A stretch of DNA of 64,000 nt from Pezicula radicicola (GCA_003008705.1 PDUO01000034.1:248001-312000), one strand, 5' to 3'; counted from the first letter of the stretch, positions 1 to 11,495 are shown. Notes: generated from the sequence alone by a model not told the origin. Numbers and translations: made by a program.

Positions 1-47
1 GATTCTTTCATCCCAATAAATACTCGGGCGGATCTCGTCGATGTATT

Positions 48-981
48 TTGGGGCTCGCTGAACAACATTATCAATTGTGCAGTGAGTCAGCTAGTGATTT
101 CAGTCAGCTCATAACACTAACTCGGCAACAGAATGACATTCCGCGTCGCGACCTAATTCGGATAACAAAATGGGCTGGAGGGTACTTTAAAGTCATAGAG
201 GAAATTCAGCATGGCGTACTTGCAAGCTCACCACAGGCGGAACCACAATACCGTATTCCTGATGCGTTGGTCCCAGCATTTGCCCATCTGGTGATGGTAT
301 TTTGTATATTTGGCAGCTATGCAGATGAAAGACCAGAGCTTCGAGGCGTTGAAATTCGAGACGCTGAAACTCGACATCATCAACGGTGTGAAGAGCTCCT
401 ACTCAGAGGCAAGAATCAACTCATCCTTATACACGCGGGAGATCGAAGTGAAGAGAGAATGTACAAAGCTGTCGATACTGAAGGTCTTGCTGCGATAATG
501 TTCAAATAACTTGTTTGTCTTACAGGCAAAGATTCGGAGACAAATATTCTCCTGGCTTACCAGGAGTATATGTCAAAGCTAGTAAGAAATATTAGTGACT
601 GCCAATTAGATCTAGCTAATGGATTCCAGGAGCTTCAAGTGTTGGAGACACCGTCGGTACGCGTATTTGACGACATACAGGAACTAGAGGAAGAGCTTGG
701 TATCATTGAAACAATCATGCGCCAACAACGCACTGTACTCGAAACGAGTCTCTCCCTCTGCCGTTCAACGGCCAATTCGGAATACGCATTCTCAATTCTA
801 GCATTACAAAAAGCCATACAACAAGTTCAAAAGCAACTGCACAACCTCTCAGAACTACTTCAACTGGCTCAAAACAAGAAATCCTTGCTGAGTCAAGCTA
901 TTAACATTCGAAAGGAAACGAATAATCAAGCCATCCTGGTCTTCACAGTTATGACGGTTGTTTTTCTTCCCCTTTCCTTTG
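48..981 (+). pseudogene. CorA-like Mg2+ channel, 5' part (interrupted)
   Basis: This is the upstream part of a CorA-type magnesium channel gene broken by the copia element that starts at 982. The clearest coding stretch is 526-981: a long helical, coiled-coil-like segment ending in a first transmembrane helix around the residues VFTVMTVVFLPLSF. The signature GMN motif that should follow lies beyond the element at 8111-8348. Upstream of 526 the exon structure is unsure. Frame 3 is open from 48 to 509 and a 42-nt GT-AG intron (484-525) would join it in frame, but frame 1 also looks coding at 316-498, so another intron near 270-325 is possible. The true start may lie before the window. Family identification is firm from the two halves read together; the 5' exon boundaries are not. 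Confidence 0.7.
977..981. repeat. Target-site duplication of copia element, left copy (CTTTG)
   Basis: CTTTG here is repeated at 8111-8115. Removing 982-8115 (the element plus one copy of the duplication) restores an open CorA frame across the junction (Phe-Val-Thr-Ser-Tyr). Five bases is the usual length for Ty1/copia integration. Confidence 0.85.
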
Positions 982-1167
982 ACAAGAAATGGTAGAAGGT
1001 ACAAGCATGATTTGTACTATCTTGAGAGGTTCTCTGCTTAAGTATATATATCTCTTTATCTTTAACCTGTTTCATCCCTTTACCTCTCTTCTTTAAAGAG
1101 TGGTAAGCTATATAAAGCTGCAGTAAGTAATACAAAGAGGAACAAACCTAGTCTTCCAGAATCAACT
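982..1167 (-). repeat. Left LTR (3' LTR of the element), 186 bp
   Basis: It matches 7925-8110 over its full length with no gap. The differences I can see by eye (about eight) are all transitions, as expected from RIP. In element orientation the LTR begins AGTTGATTC and ends TTTCTTGT, so it does not show the canonical TG...CA ends. Confidence 0.9.
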
Positions 1168-1178
1168 CTCCCCCGAAG
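1168..1178 (-). other. Polypurine tract of the copia element
   Basis: On the minus strand this reads CTTCGGGGGAG directly before the LTR, the position and composition of a plus-strand primer in Ty1/copia elements. It fixes the element's orientation as minus. Confidence 0.75.
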
Positions 1179-1479
1179 CCTAGGTCCTATCCTTTATTCT
1201 AATTCTTCCTACTAGATCATTGTATTGATCTAGATTCAATCCCTTTGTTAATACATTAGTAAGATTATCCTTCGTATCAACCTATATAGTCTTGATGTCC
1301 TTAAAGTTCAATACCCGGTCTCGAATGAAATGATATTGAATATTAATATACTTAGCCCTATTATATTAAATTAGATTTCTGGTTAAACCTTCTGCTACTT
1401 TATTGTCGATTCCTAGAGTTATAGCGTCGATATAAACTCCTAGAATTTCAAGATCATTAATAAAGTATCGAATCCAGAC

Positions 1480-1575
1480 TCCTTCCTTGCTAGCCAAAGC
1501 AGTAGCTATATACTTAGCATCTATAGTACTTATAGATACCGATTTCTGTCGTCTAGAGTACCAGGATACCGGACC
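1480..1575 (-). pseudogene. Copia RNase H block (relic)
   Basis: The minus strand still translates to the copia RNase H signature: SWYSRRQ, then VSISTIDAKYIATALA. Intact copia proteins have ISWxSKRQ...VALSTTEAEYMAL here. It lies near the left LTR, as the C-terminal domain of Pol should in a leftward element. Confidence 0.85.
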
Positions 1576-2104
1576 ACTACCTAGTATAAATATATAGCTA
1601 GTTGTAGAGCGTCTCGTATTAAGATAACCTATAAAATTAGAATCTATAAATCCTATAATATTAAATATCAGTCCTCATTTATACCAGAGACCTCGCCTAG
1701 ATATACCCGCAATGTACACAAAAATTCTTAATACAGTACTTATATAAGATTTTTTAGGATTAGTACTATACTAGGCAATGTAATTTATTGTAAAAGCAAT
1801 GTCTAGTCTTATTTAATTTAATAACTATATTAGAGATCCAACCATTAATTAAAACTTTTACTAGTATTAATCTAAAGCTATATATCTAGGTACTTTTTAT
1901 AGAGGCTTCCTTAAATCAAGTAGTATAGAAGCTAGGAGAACGTCCGTTAATCTATACTTCTAAAGAATATCTTTAGTATACCTCTTTTAATAAAGAAAAA
2001 TACTATTAGTACTTTACTCTATATTTATACTAAGATAATATATATATTCTCCTTTATTAGATATATTAAATACCTAAGATATCTATTTTCGAAATTCAAT
2101 AGTA

Positions 2105-2150
2105 TTATTTAGATCTTCTACTATAATAAGAAGGTTATTAATCTAAATAA
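2105..2150 (-). pseudogene. Copia reverse transcriptase catalytic block (relic)
   Basis: The minus strand gives a run resembling YVDDLLII followed by VEDLNNTIEF. The Tyr and one Asp codon are changed by G-to-A type substitutions. The spacing to the RNase H block is reasonable for copia Pol. Confidence 0.7.
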
Positions 2151-5100
2151 TAACTAGAATTCATTTAGTATTATAAATAAATATATATAGATTATATATT
2201 AATATATAAAATCTTATTTTAAGTAACTTACTTATTAGTTTAATATACTATATCTAAGAGGCTTACTTTAGACTATATAAAGCTTTTTATAGTTAAAGAA
2301 TCTTTCTATAAGGTATTTTCATCCCTAAAGGAGGTCTTATATATAGAACTATATCTAAGTCTCTATTAAGAAAAGTAGTCTTAATATCTATAAGATATAA
2401 AATCTATCTAAGATATTCTACTAATATAACTAGTATCTTATAAGATAAAGACTTTACTATAGTAATAAAGGTTTCCTTATAGTTAATTCCTTTTTCTTAT
2501 TAAAAGCTCTATACTACTAGTTTAGTCTTATATCTATAATAATATTCTCCTCTTTTAGAGTTATATAGTATCTTAAGTTTAAAGATATATTTTAATATTA
2601 ATAGTCTTTAGTCTATTAGAAGTTTATTTATATTAATAATTTTAAAGTATCTATTCTTTTTAAAACTTCTATTTTTACTTTTAATAGTCTTTTACTATTT
2701 AGGTATATTAGAATATTTTATTACTTTTCTATATAATTATAAATTAGTCTTATTAGATAAGTCTAAAGGTATAACTACTATAACTATAAGCTTATTTTTT
2801 ATTAAGTTAGAGATTATTAATTCTAAAGTATTAAATTTATTAATATTTATATTAACTTAATCTTACTATATATACTATCTTATTGTTTTATTATCTTTAC
2901 TTAATTCTAAGGAGTAATCTAAAGTTATATCTAGATATTATTTAATTAAATTTTAAGATATAGCTCTATAACTTATTAGTCCTCTAATTCCTTTATAATA
3001 ATAAATATAATCCCTATCTATCCTAGTACTACTTAATAATTATATCTAGACTATCTATATACTTAATATAATTAGAGCTAGAATTAGAAAAGCTTAAGTA
3101 TTTAAAAAGATATAACTAAGTTAAAGATTATAGTTATATTATTATCCTTAAATCTAAAGAATAACTATTAACTAATCTATATAGAAATTATTTATATTAT
3201 CTCTTACTTCTAAGTTAGTTTCTTATTCAAAGTCTATAATCTAGCTACTATTTATAATATCTTCGAGTTCTATTATAGTTAGAATATAACCTAGACTATA
3301 AGCCCTTAGACTCTCCCTTAGTACTTAGAGACTATAAAGTATATTTATTTCTAATATCTAGATAAGTATATATCTATATAGAAACTAATAAAAGAATCTT
3401 ATTCTAGTAATAAGATCCTTATCTACTATAGATACTATATAAGATAAATATTAAATACTTATTCTATATAAGTTATATTACTCTTTCTAGTTACTTTAAA
3501 GATAGACCTTATTATTAAGAAGATTATAAGGCTTAATAGTATAGATTTCTTTCTTAAAGCCTAGTAGATTATAAGAATAGATTTTTTTATTATATTTTAT
3601 ATACTAATAATAGGGTATTCCCTTATTATAGATTCTATATATCTAAATATATTTAAGATATTATTAAGATTTATCTTTAACTAGTTTAAGAATAGATAGA
3701 GCTCTATTTTTAGATTTAATATATTCTCTATTATATACTCTTTATATAAGGCTCTCTTACTCTATATAGATATAATTAATACCTTTTATAATATATTTAC
3801 TATATAGTCTTTCTTAGTTATACTTATAGATACTCTTCTTTTTTATTATTCTAGGACTATATTTATTATAAGGTATTCTAGAGTCTATCTTTAATAATCT
3901 ATATTTTTTATATTTTAGATATTAATAGTATTAATATAGTTATTATCTATTATATACTCGTCTATAATAATAGTATTTATTATAATAAAACTTAAGTAAA
4001 ATAAGATTTTTAATAGATTCTTTCTTCTTATATATTAACGGACCTAGTTTAACCCTAGTTAGATTATTATTATAGGTGAGTTTTATCTTTTAATACTATT
4101 TATACTTATCTATAGATAATATCCTCTTATAAAGTCTCCTTTAAATAAAATACTATCTATAAGAGGGGACTATTAAGGAAGAAAGTACTTTTACTTTAGC
4201 TTCCTAAACCTAAGTCTTAGTTCTAGTTTTAGTTAAATCTAGATTATAATATTTAGATATTAATCAATAGTTTTAATATAGTTGATCTAGATTATCCTTC
4301 TAATAGATTATCTCTATCTAATAGTAATAATAGTATAATAGAGTTAACTTATATATTATTCTTATAAAGAACTAAAAGACTATTTCTCCTTATCCTTTTT
4401 ATAAGCTCTCTTTATTAGATATATATAAGGACTTATCTTTATATAGTCTTTATTTAATAAGATAATTACTAATATTAGTTACTTTATTATTTATTAGAAG
4501 TACTATAGTATTTATATCTTAAATAATATTATTTAGATTATTTATATCTATATAGTCTCTTTTTAACTTATTAGTATTAATACTTAAAGAGGAATTATCT
4601 ATTTCTAAATTATTAGAAACTTATAAATTAGTTATATATTAGTTATAAATTTATAAAGTAATAGAATTAGTATTATTATCTAGAACTATAGTAGTCTATA
4701 ATAGGTTTTCTAGTATAGGAAGTCTATCTAATAATAATAAGAAAGTATACTTATTTATAGTCCCTTCTCTATTATCTACTCTTATAATACTAACTTAAAA
4801 AACTCTATACTTCTCTATAGAGAATATATAATAAATTGATTCTAAGTTATATCCTATATAGTATTTTATCTAACCTCGTTCTCTATAAATTTTTAATAGT
4901 ATATTCTATCCTTTTTCTAGTAGTAGTATAATAAATATTCTACTAGTAAAGATATATTTTTAATTAAGTAATAGTTAGTATTCTTAAAGAGTCTTCTAAG
5001 GTATTATCTTATTATCTAATATATAGATAGATAATTAATTTTAAAGCTATACTATATATTTAATACTTTCTAACTAAAGAAGTTCTAGGATTAATAAATT

Positions 5101-7335
5101 TTAGAGAAATTCCTATAATTTCTCTAAGAAGAGATAAATAAGATATAATATAATATTAACTTCTTTTATTATAAGGTTAGTTTTTTTTTAAATAGTTCTT
5201 ATTCCTCTCTTAATTATACTAGTTATATAGTATTAATAAGAGACTATTAGTTTAGTTCTAATATAATTTTATTTTAGAAAGTTTATAACCTTTCTAACTT
5301 AAAATTTACCTTCTATTCTATAATTATAAATTATAATATTTTTATATATAGTTTTAAATACTAAGAGTATATTCTTTAACTCTAAGAAGTTTTTATATTA
5401 GATAAAATAAGTTTTATTATTAGTTATAAATAAAAAATACTTAGTATTATTATATCTAGATATATAATATAAACTTTAAATATTAGTATAAAAGAGTCTA
5501 TTAGGATCTTTAACTTAATATTTAGTAGAATCTTAAAGAACTATAATAAGTATCTTTATTATAGTATATACTAGATATATTATTTTTAATATAATATAAA
5601 TTTACTTATCTATTAGAGAGTATCTATTACTAACTTTAAGTAAATTTTATATACTTTACTAATCTAGATAACTTAGTTAATAATACTATATCTAGATATT
5701 ATAATTAAGGTTAATAGTAACTAGAGTCTTATTATTTTTAAATTAAACTATATTTTAAACTAGTATAATTATATTAAGATAATAAAGTTTATTAATTTAA
5801 TATATATTTCTAAGGATATATCTATCCTTTATTATAAGACTAATATACTCTATATTCTATATACCTTTAAGTTAACCCTTCTTAGTAAAGAGAGAAAGTA
5901 ATAGTAGATTATAGGTTATATTAGATATATAGATAACTTCTAAGAGATTAAGATAGTTAACTTTACTATCTATTATTAAGACAAGGATAAGATAGAATTC
6001 TCCTTCTAAAATTTTCATTTAGGATACTTTATCTATAGTATTAATCTTATAATCGAAAGAGGTAAGACTAGTAAACTATTATTTATTATTATATATATAT
6101 ATATTTACTCTACTATCTACTAACTATATATTAAAACTAAGTTTATAAGTCTTTACTACTATTAGAGCCGTGAAAATTCTATTATAAGAATAAGTTAATA
6201 AAGGTATTTCCTTTATTAAATACTCTCTCTAATAATATATAGAGATATCTAAATTAATAGATTAATTATTAAACTTATTCCTTAAGTTATTATTAATAGG
6301 CTTAGTAGTATTCTATATAGTTAATTCTAAAGCCTTTCTTATAATTTATAAATACTTATTTATTACTTAACTAATAGCTCTAGTTAATAGCTAATTAGTA
6401 AAAAGAAATATTAAGACTATAGTATAAGTAGTATTAGTTAGATTACTTACTACTAATAAATACTTATCTTAAAGCTACTAGTATAGGTATATTCTCTTAT
6501 AGACTTCTTTAGAAGATAAGATATAAAAGGTAGTTTCTCTAAAGCCTCCTTGTTTTAGACTAGTGATTAAGATTATAAATAGTTAATCTTTATCTATTAG
6601 TAGTTTATCTTAAAGAGTATAATCTATTACTTCTTAATAGGAGCTATAGGATCTATAGAAGCTATTATCTATTATATTATAGTATATACTATTAGAAATA
6701 AACAAAGAGAATAGAGGTACGTTTAAAATAGTGAATTGATTCTTGTATTATAAATACTACTCCTCTTATTTAGCTTCTTCTAGACGAGAATAGAATTTAT
6801 CTATATCTAGATTAACTACTCCCCTAAAGTACTAACTACCCTTCTAGTTACCTTTCTCCTTATTTTTAGTATTTATTTTCTCTGTAGAAGATATAGTTTT
6901 TATATTAGTAGCTTTTACCTCTTATTCCTTAGTATACTTAGGCTTCTTTTCTAGATATACTATCTAATAGTTATCAACGATATATCTAATAGGATTAGAG
7001 TACCTAGGATAAGTATATTTTTTGGATATATCTTTCTCTGAGGGCTTCCTACCCTTGGTATACTTAGGCTTAGTCTTTAGAATATCTACCTCCTTAGTAA
7101 GTAGTCGGTTAGTAAGGAAGTATATATCTAGTTCTCTAGTAGAATCTTTTACCTATTCCTAGTCCTATCTCTTTCTAAAGTCTAAATAGGAGTCTAGAAG
7201 ACCGGCAAGAATATTAACAACTATAATACTATTAGAATAATTATAGTCAAGCCGACGAAGTTCTAACTTATATTCCTATTACTTATTGATATAGTCTATA
7301 ATAGACGTATAGTCGTTAAGTCGAAGTAATACTAC

Positions 7336-7536
7336 TTAAAGTAGAATTTCCGAGGTAGCTTTTTCGTCTAAGACACCGTAGTATTTAATAAGATACTCTG
7401 CGATTTTCCTTAGATCTATAAAATCCTTGATTTTAATAGTAATAGCCTTATAGACGGACTTAGTAATTAGTTTCCTTACAAGTCTAACTTTAGCTTTATT
7501 AGACTTAAACTTCTTGTAAGTAGCTTGATATTTCAA
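7336..7536 (-). pseudogene. Copia Gag fragment, 66 codons still open
   Basis: The reading frame ends in a segment of the kind ...LRKIAEYL-KYYG..., typical of the UBN2/gag-polypeptide domain of copia elements. It is the only stretch of the interior longer than 60 codons without a stop, and the surrounding bases are visibly less AT-rich than the Pol region, so this end of the element suffered less mutation. No initiator for a full Gag could be placed. Confidence 0.55.
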
Positions 7537-7913
7537 TAAACTACGTAGTCTATCGATAGTAGTTATCTTAGGGAAAGTTTTCTTCTTAGAAGGTATAGCT
7601 AGTTTAGAATCTATCCTAGTGTCTATAAAGACTAGATGATCTATTTCCTTAGGTTCTGTCCTAATAACCGGTTCTTTACTAGTAAATATTTACTAAACAT
7701 CGAGATTTTTTACTATATACTTGATATATTGACGCTAAATCTAGTAAGTGAGTCTGTTCTTAAGCTAGTGCACCTAGATATTTGTAAAGTCTTCGTCTAC
7801 CGTTATAGCTATATCTAGGGGGAGCTTATCTAAGGCCTTCAGACCAGATCGATAGTAACGTTGTACAACAATAACAAAAAAAGAGTGTGATCAAGAGATG
7901 TTGATTGTACGAA

Positions 7914-7923
7914 GGCTCATAAC
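7914..7923 (-). other. Candidate primer-binding site pairing with a tRNA-Met anticodon loop
   Basis: The plus strand carries GGCTCATAAC one base from the right LTR. This is the anticodon-loop sequence of tRNA-Met (CAT anticodon). Drosophila copia primes with an internal half-tRNA fragment of initiator Met rather than the tRNA 3' end; the position and sequence here suit that mode. No TGG-type conventional site is seen. Confidence 0.5.
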
Positions 7924-7924
7924 T

Positions 7925-8110
7925 ATAAGAAATGGTAGAAGGTATAAGTATGATTTGTACTATCTTAAGAGGTTCTCTGCTTAAGTATACATATCTCTTT
8001 ATCTTTAACCTGTTTCATCCCTTTACCTCTCTTCTTCAAAGAGTAGTAAGCTGCATAAAGCTGCAGTAAGTAATACAAAGAGGAACAAACCTAGTCTTCC
8101 AGAATCAACT
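7925..8110 (-). repeat. Right LTR (5' LTR of the element), 186 bp
   Basis: This is the partner of 982-1167. It carries the same promoter-proximal motifs and ends immediately before the second CTTTG. Confidence 0.9.
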
Positions 8111-8115
8111 CTTTG
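8111..8115. repeat. Target-site duplication, right copy (CTTTG)
   Basis: This is the second copy of the CTTTG seen at 977-981. It is also the Ser-Phe codon junction of the interrupted CorA gene. Confidence 0.85.
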
Positions 8116-8348
8116 TAACGTCATATCTCGGAATGAATAGTGTTGATATTCGCAATGCCCGGTTCTCACAGGCTCGGTTTTGGGAGCTTGCAATTCCTTT
8201 GACCGTTGTGGTTCTGCTTGCTGTGTGGGCGATTGTTAAGTTTAAACGGGGTTTGCGAAGGGGTGTTAGGGCCGTGGTTAGGCTTGGTGTAGGGAGGGTG
8301 CCGGGATCATGGCGGTGGAGGGGAAGAAGGGGAAGAAGGCTTTGGTAG
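8111..8348 (+). pseudogene. CorA-like Mg2+ channel, 3' part with GMN motif
   Basis: The frame continues the CorA gene after the insertion: Phe-Val-Thr-Ser-Tyr-Leu-Gly-Met-Asn. The GMN tripeptide is the selectivity signature of the CorA superfamily and sits between the two membrane helices. The second helix follows (WELAIPLTVVVLLAVWAIV) and then a short Arg-rich tail to a TAG at 8346-8348. The split disables the channel: the upstream half would end a few codons into the LTR (DKKW-stop). Because this segment has no obvious frame damage, the insertion may be fairly recent relative to selection on the gene. Confidence 0.85.
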
Positions 8349-8717
8349 TGGGTATGATGAAACTGCAAACTAGAATACGTCTAGTATTGTTGTACTAGGT
8401 ATTCAAGTGGCTTATTTTGATATCTGCTCGGATTTATCTTACAATCATTACTGTAAGCATGCAGTGCAGATGCGGAAGAATTAATAAGTTACTTAAACTT
8501 AGCGAGTTATCTAAACTAAGCAAGTTACTATGTCCCTATAAATATTATCCTCTGACGCATAGTCACACAATAGTCACTACATCCTATAGAAATTTCTTAG
8601 TAAATACAGGTAATGTACTTTAAATATAGTTTATAGCACTGTTGGAACATATTGTTGTATCGAAGCTAATTTACTGATCCTAGATTAAGAAATTGTACAG
8701 TGTCCGCAAGCTAACTC
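8349..8717. other. Intergenic, nothing recognised
   Basis: I see no coding or RNA signal. There are short imperfect repeats of AAACTTAGCGAG/AAACTAAGCAAG around 8495-8525. Confidence 0.5.
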
Positions 8718-9964
8718 TCAATTCTGGCGGGGCACCAAGCATAACGTGCTCTTACTTTCCGTGGGTCTTCCAACCTTAACCACCGCCTCTTTCTTTCCAA
8801 GATTCATCACAATACTAAAGAGCGTCGCACTTGGACTCTGCTCACTAGCCACACGATTGATCGCTCCAGGCAAACCATTCTCATCTTCCAAAATCCCCTC
8901 TATCACGCGTCCCAATTCTTTCCCCTCAAAACTCTTGTCAGACATCAGCTTCGTAACTCTCTCCATCCTCTCTTTAGAATCAGTCAGAAAGGTCGCATCT
9001 GCCACCCCATCAACATGTTTCACAAGAAAATGATTAGTATGTGCCACCTTCCCATCTCTCATCTCAAATCTCACTAGATCCAAAGCACTGAATTCCATCG
9101 ATGTCCCACCACTTCCATCCGCAATTAAGATGTGAGCTGCGGCAGCAAGGCCTGATTTTTCAAGATTGGCAATTGCTTCTTCGCGGGATGTACTGTTGAG
9201 GGCGACTCTTAGAGCGAGATGAGCTGGTAGACGTGTATAATCTACACCTTTTGCTCTAATAGCATTTAGACAAACACCCACTCCGAAAGAATTTAGACCG
9301 ATTTTGCCAATTATTCCTGCTTCAGTAATTTGGCTGATTGATGGTTTTCCATTTGTTGGTTTGATGTGGAGGGCTATTAGGTTTTCTTTTTGGGGTACTT
9401 CCCACTTTTTGGTTTTAGTGTTGTATTAGTGGAAAGCGTAGACAGAAGAGGGGGAAGGGGGAGGAATCTTACATCCCAGTTTTGTGCTAGATAAGAATCT
9501 TGGGCTGTTTTCCAGGATAGTGATGTACAGCCATCTGTCATCATACCCATTGAGATTTCGGTTCGTACATTCATCGCTAGGATTGTTGGGAATGGAAGTC
9601 CGGAGCCTTCTGCTATACCTTTTATTCTTCTTATCAGTTACAAATAAAAAAATAAAAATAAAAATATTCATCTTGTTCCCTGGCAAAGAAACTAACCTTT
9701 CATCTCTTCGACCAAATCTGGCCAGTCTTTTTCTAACATAGGTAGAAATTTCTCGGCGTGTAGACATGCTACATCCCAGTTCATATTGGCTTTTCTTTTG
9801 AAGTACTCGGTGTAGAAATTGAGGGTTCCGCCGATTTTGGATGTTGCTGTTGAGCCATGTTGGTAACCTATCTTTCGTTGTTGTTAGTTGTGTTTGTTAA
9901 GTGAGGGGTTTAGAGGTAGGTGAGGTACTTCTCTTGGTGTTCCTGAACAATGGACTTCTTGCAT
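8718..9964 (-). CDS. Acyl-CoA:6-aminopenicillanic-acid acyltransferase-like Ntn hydrolase (peptidase C45)
   Basis: Four exons read right to left: 9964-9929, 9871-9697, 9609-9473 and 9404-8718, with introns of 57, 87 and 68 nt and consistent phase, giving 344 aa (family usually about 350). The N-terminus MQEVHCSGTPRE-IGYQHGS is the family start. Residues DGCTSLSW contain Cys98, the nucleophile exposed by autocatalytic Gly-Cys cleavage in isopenicillin N acyltransferase; NWDW follows as in the family. Members are Ntn hydrolases that move acyl groups onto or off amines. Penicillin-producing fungi use one in the peroxisome, but most fungal paralogues have unknown amide or ester substrates. The C-terminus here (PRQN) is not a clear peroxisomal PTS1. 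No NRPS or isopenicillin synthase lies nearby, so a beta-lactam role is not supported. Confidence 0.9.
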
Positions 9965-10075
9965 ATTGACGGTACCTGGAGTCCTGGAGTGTTCTCTCTT
10001 TACTTCGATAAATTATTGTAGATTTAGATGTTGGAGTGTAGATTCTGGTTGCTTTGTCATGTGCGAAAGTGGGGT

Positions 10076-10122
10076 CAACAGGGGTTGTCAGAATTCTGTG
10101 CGCACGGGCCTAAACCACCAAA
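10076..10122 (+). repeat. Left terminal inverted repeat, 47 bp
   Basis: It is an exact reverse complement of 11496-11542 by eye. It includes a GTGCGCAC palindrome core. Confidence 0.9.
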
Positions 10123-10170
10123 TTGAAGATATTCAAGAAAATAGAGACATTTATTAATTATAAAATAACA

Positions 10171-11442
10171 TCACCACTTATTGCCTCTAATGGGTTTCCC
10201 ACCTGATTTAATAAGCTCTGCGCATCTTCTTGGCATATCAGCAATGCGATGGCGTATCTCTTCTATGCTAATTTTATCCCATTCCTCTTGCAAGGCCTCC
10301 TTCATCTCTTCCTCAGAATCAAAGATTCTACGCCTTAATCTTTGCTTTATAATAGCCCAAATACCTTCAATAGGATTAAGATCTGGACTCTGCGCAGGGT
10401 GGGAAAGGTTTTGGATATTATATTGTTGTTTATATTCTTGTGCAAGCCCTTGTTTTCGTATACCATGAGAAGGGTCGCCATCCTCTTGAAGATACCATGG
10501 TTTATCATCGATTTTCCTCATAGTTTCGATAGCTTGACAGTATATAGGTAGAAGACGCTCTACATAATACTTTTGTGTCATTGCGTTGCCTTTAACTTTG
10601 ACTTCAACCTTATGAGGCTTCCCTGCCTCCCATTCTTGTACTCGGTGTTGATATTCGTCTTCTGTTTCAGTTGTAGGGCGACGACGAGGCTTCCCAGGAT
10701 AAGGAGGTTGCTCAATCTTGTCTTGCTCGTCATTATAGAACTCCAATTTCTCTGCTTTCCCCCACCAAGAGATCCATGCTGCAATGTGAAACCGTACACC
10801 CTTAAGTGGTGGCCTTTGCTCGATATTCTCTGGGTTATCGCGCGTTCCTTGCTCTCGAAGTACTTTACCTCGAGTCTGAGATGTTGGATCTATGTGGGCT
10901 TCGTCTGTATATATAATATGATCGAAAAAACCAAAGAGAGGATCATAAACATGGGTAAGACCATAGGTTGTACGATCATGGCAGTTCTTCTCCGAAATAA
11001 CCTTCTTAACAAAGGCACAAGTGTACCGTCCACCTCCCTTAGTATATTCCTTCAACTTATGTTGTAATTGGCGCTTCTTAACAGGTATATCGTGGTATGA
11101 AATCTGGGCTTCGTATGGCTCTTTTCGGACGGGATTTCGAGAAGGAGAAACAAGTGTTTGACACATCGATTTTGTAACTTTAGACTTGCGCCCAAGTACT
11201 TCAGACCTTTGTCGGGTTGGTTTCTTTGCTGTAGATCCTAATTCAGCCCATTGTTTCTTCCATTTTCGACCACAACTCTCTGAAATCTTGCAGTCTGCTG
11301 AAATGCGTCTTAACGACTTTGTCTGACCTTCTTTGGCTAATGCGTCAAAGAATCTACACTTCCTTCTAGTTGTAGCTTCTCCTCCAGCAAGAGGTTCGGG
11401 GGATGGGGTTCGGAAAGGATTCGATCGGGTTGGTGGAGCCAT
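10171..11442 (-). CDS. IS630/Tc1-mariner-superfamily transposase (DDE_3), 423 aa
   Basis: The N-terminus has a basic helix-turn-helix-like region (residues 25-70). The catalytic core follows the mariner plan: YTDEAH with Asp180, LQEDGDPSH with Asp321, and SPDLNPIEGIW with Glu359. The spacing between the second Asp and the Glu is 37 residues, so it would be scored DD37E. Nothing interrupts the frame and all three acidic residues are present, so the protein could be active. The start Met is 53 bp inside the right TIR. Transposases of this type cut at the TIRs and normally insert at TA, which is not what the flanks show here. Confidence 0.9.
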   Translation of the reverse strand: MAPPTRSNPFRTPSPEPLAGGEATTRRKCRFFDALAKEGQTKSLRRISADCKISESCGRKWKKQWAELGSTAKKPTRQRSEVLGRKSKVTKSMCQTLVSPSRNPVRKEPYEAQISYHDIPVKKRQLQHKLKEYTKGGGRYTCAFVKKVISEKNCHDRTTYGLTHVYDPLFGFFDHIIYTDEAHIDPTSQTRGKVLREQGTRDNPENIEQRPPLKGVRFHIAAWISWWGKAEKLEFYNDEQDKIEQPPYPGKPRRRPTTETEDEYQHRVQEWEAGKPHKVEVKVKGNAMTQKYYVERLLPIYCQAIETMRKIDDKPWYLQEDGDPSHGIRKQGLAQEYKQQYNIQNLSHPAQSPDLNPIEGIWAIIKQRLRRRIFDSEEEMKEALQEEWDKISIEEIRHRIADMPRRCAELIKSGGKPIRGNKW

Positions 11443-11495
11443 AGTGAGGGAATAAGTTGTTGTTGATCATTTCAAGGGAATCGTCGGTTTCGATT

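Larger units (their letters stand above)
982..8110 (-). mobile_element. Ty1/copia LTR retrotransposon, RIP-degraded, minus strand
   Basis: The element has 186-bp direct LTRs (982-1167 and 7925-8110), a 5-bp CTTTG target duplication, a polypurine tract next to the left LTR and a Gag remnant next to the right LTR, so it is transcribed leftward. Reverse-translating the minus strand gives, in copia order from right to left, a Gag fragment (7336-7536), a reverse transcriptase YVDD-like block (about 2105-2150) and a copia RNase H block (about 1480-1575). About 1700-6900 is extremely AT-rich and full of stops in all frames; no ORF of any size survives there. The pattern is that expected of repeat-induced point mutation. 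The element is non-autonomous now. Confidence 0.92.

Noticed and set aside
1700..6900. AT-rich region taken as a possible centromere or mitochondrial insertion.
   Set aside because: It lies between matched LTRs and keeps traces of copia RT, RNase H and Gag, so RIP decay of a transposon explains it.
7336..7536. A stand-alone small gene on the minus strand.
   Set aside because: It is inside the copia element and matches the Gag region in position and composition.
10181..11067. Plus-strand ORFs of 69-164 codons opposite the transposase.
   Set aside because: They are antisense shadows of the transposase gene with no domain of their own.
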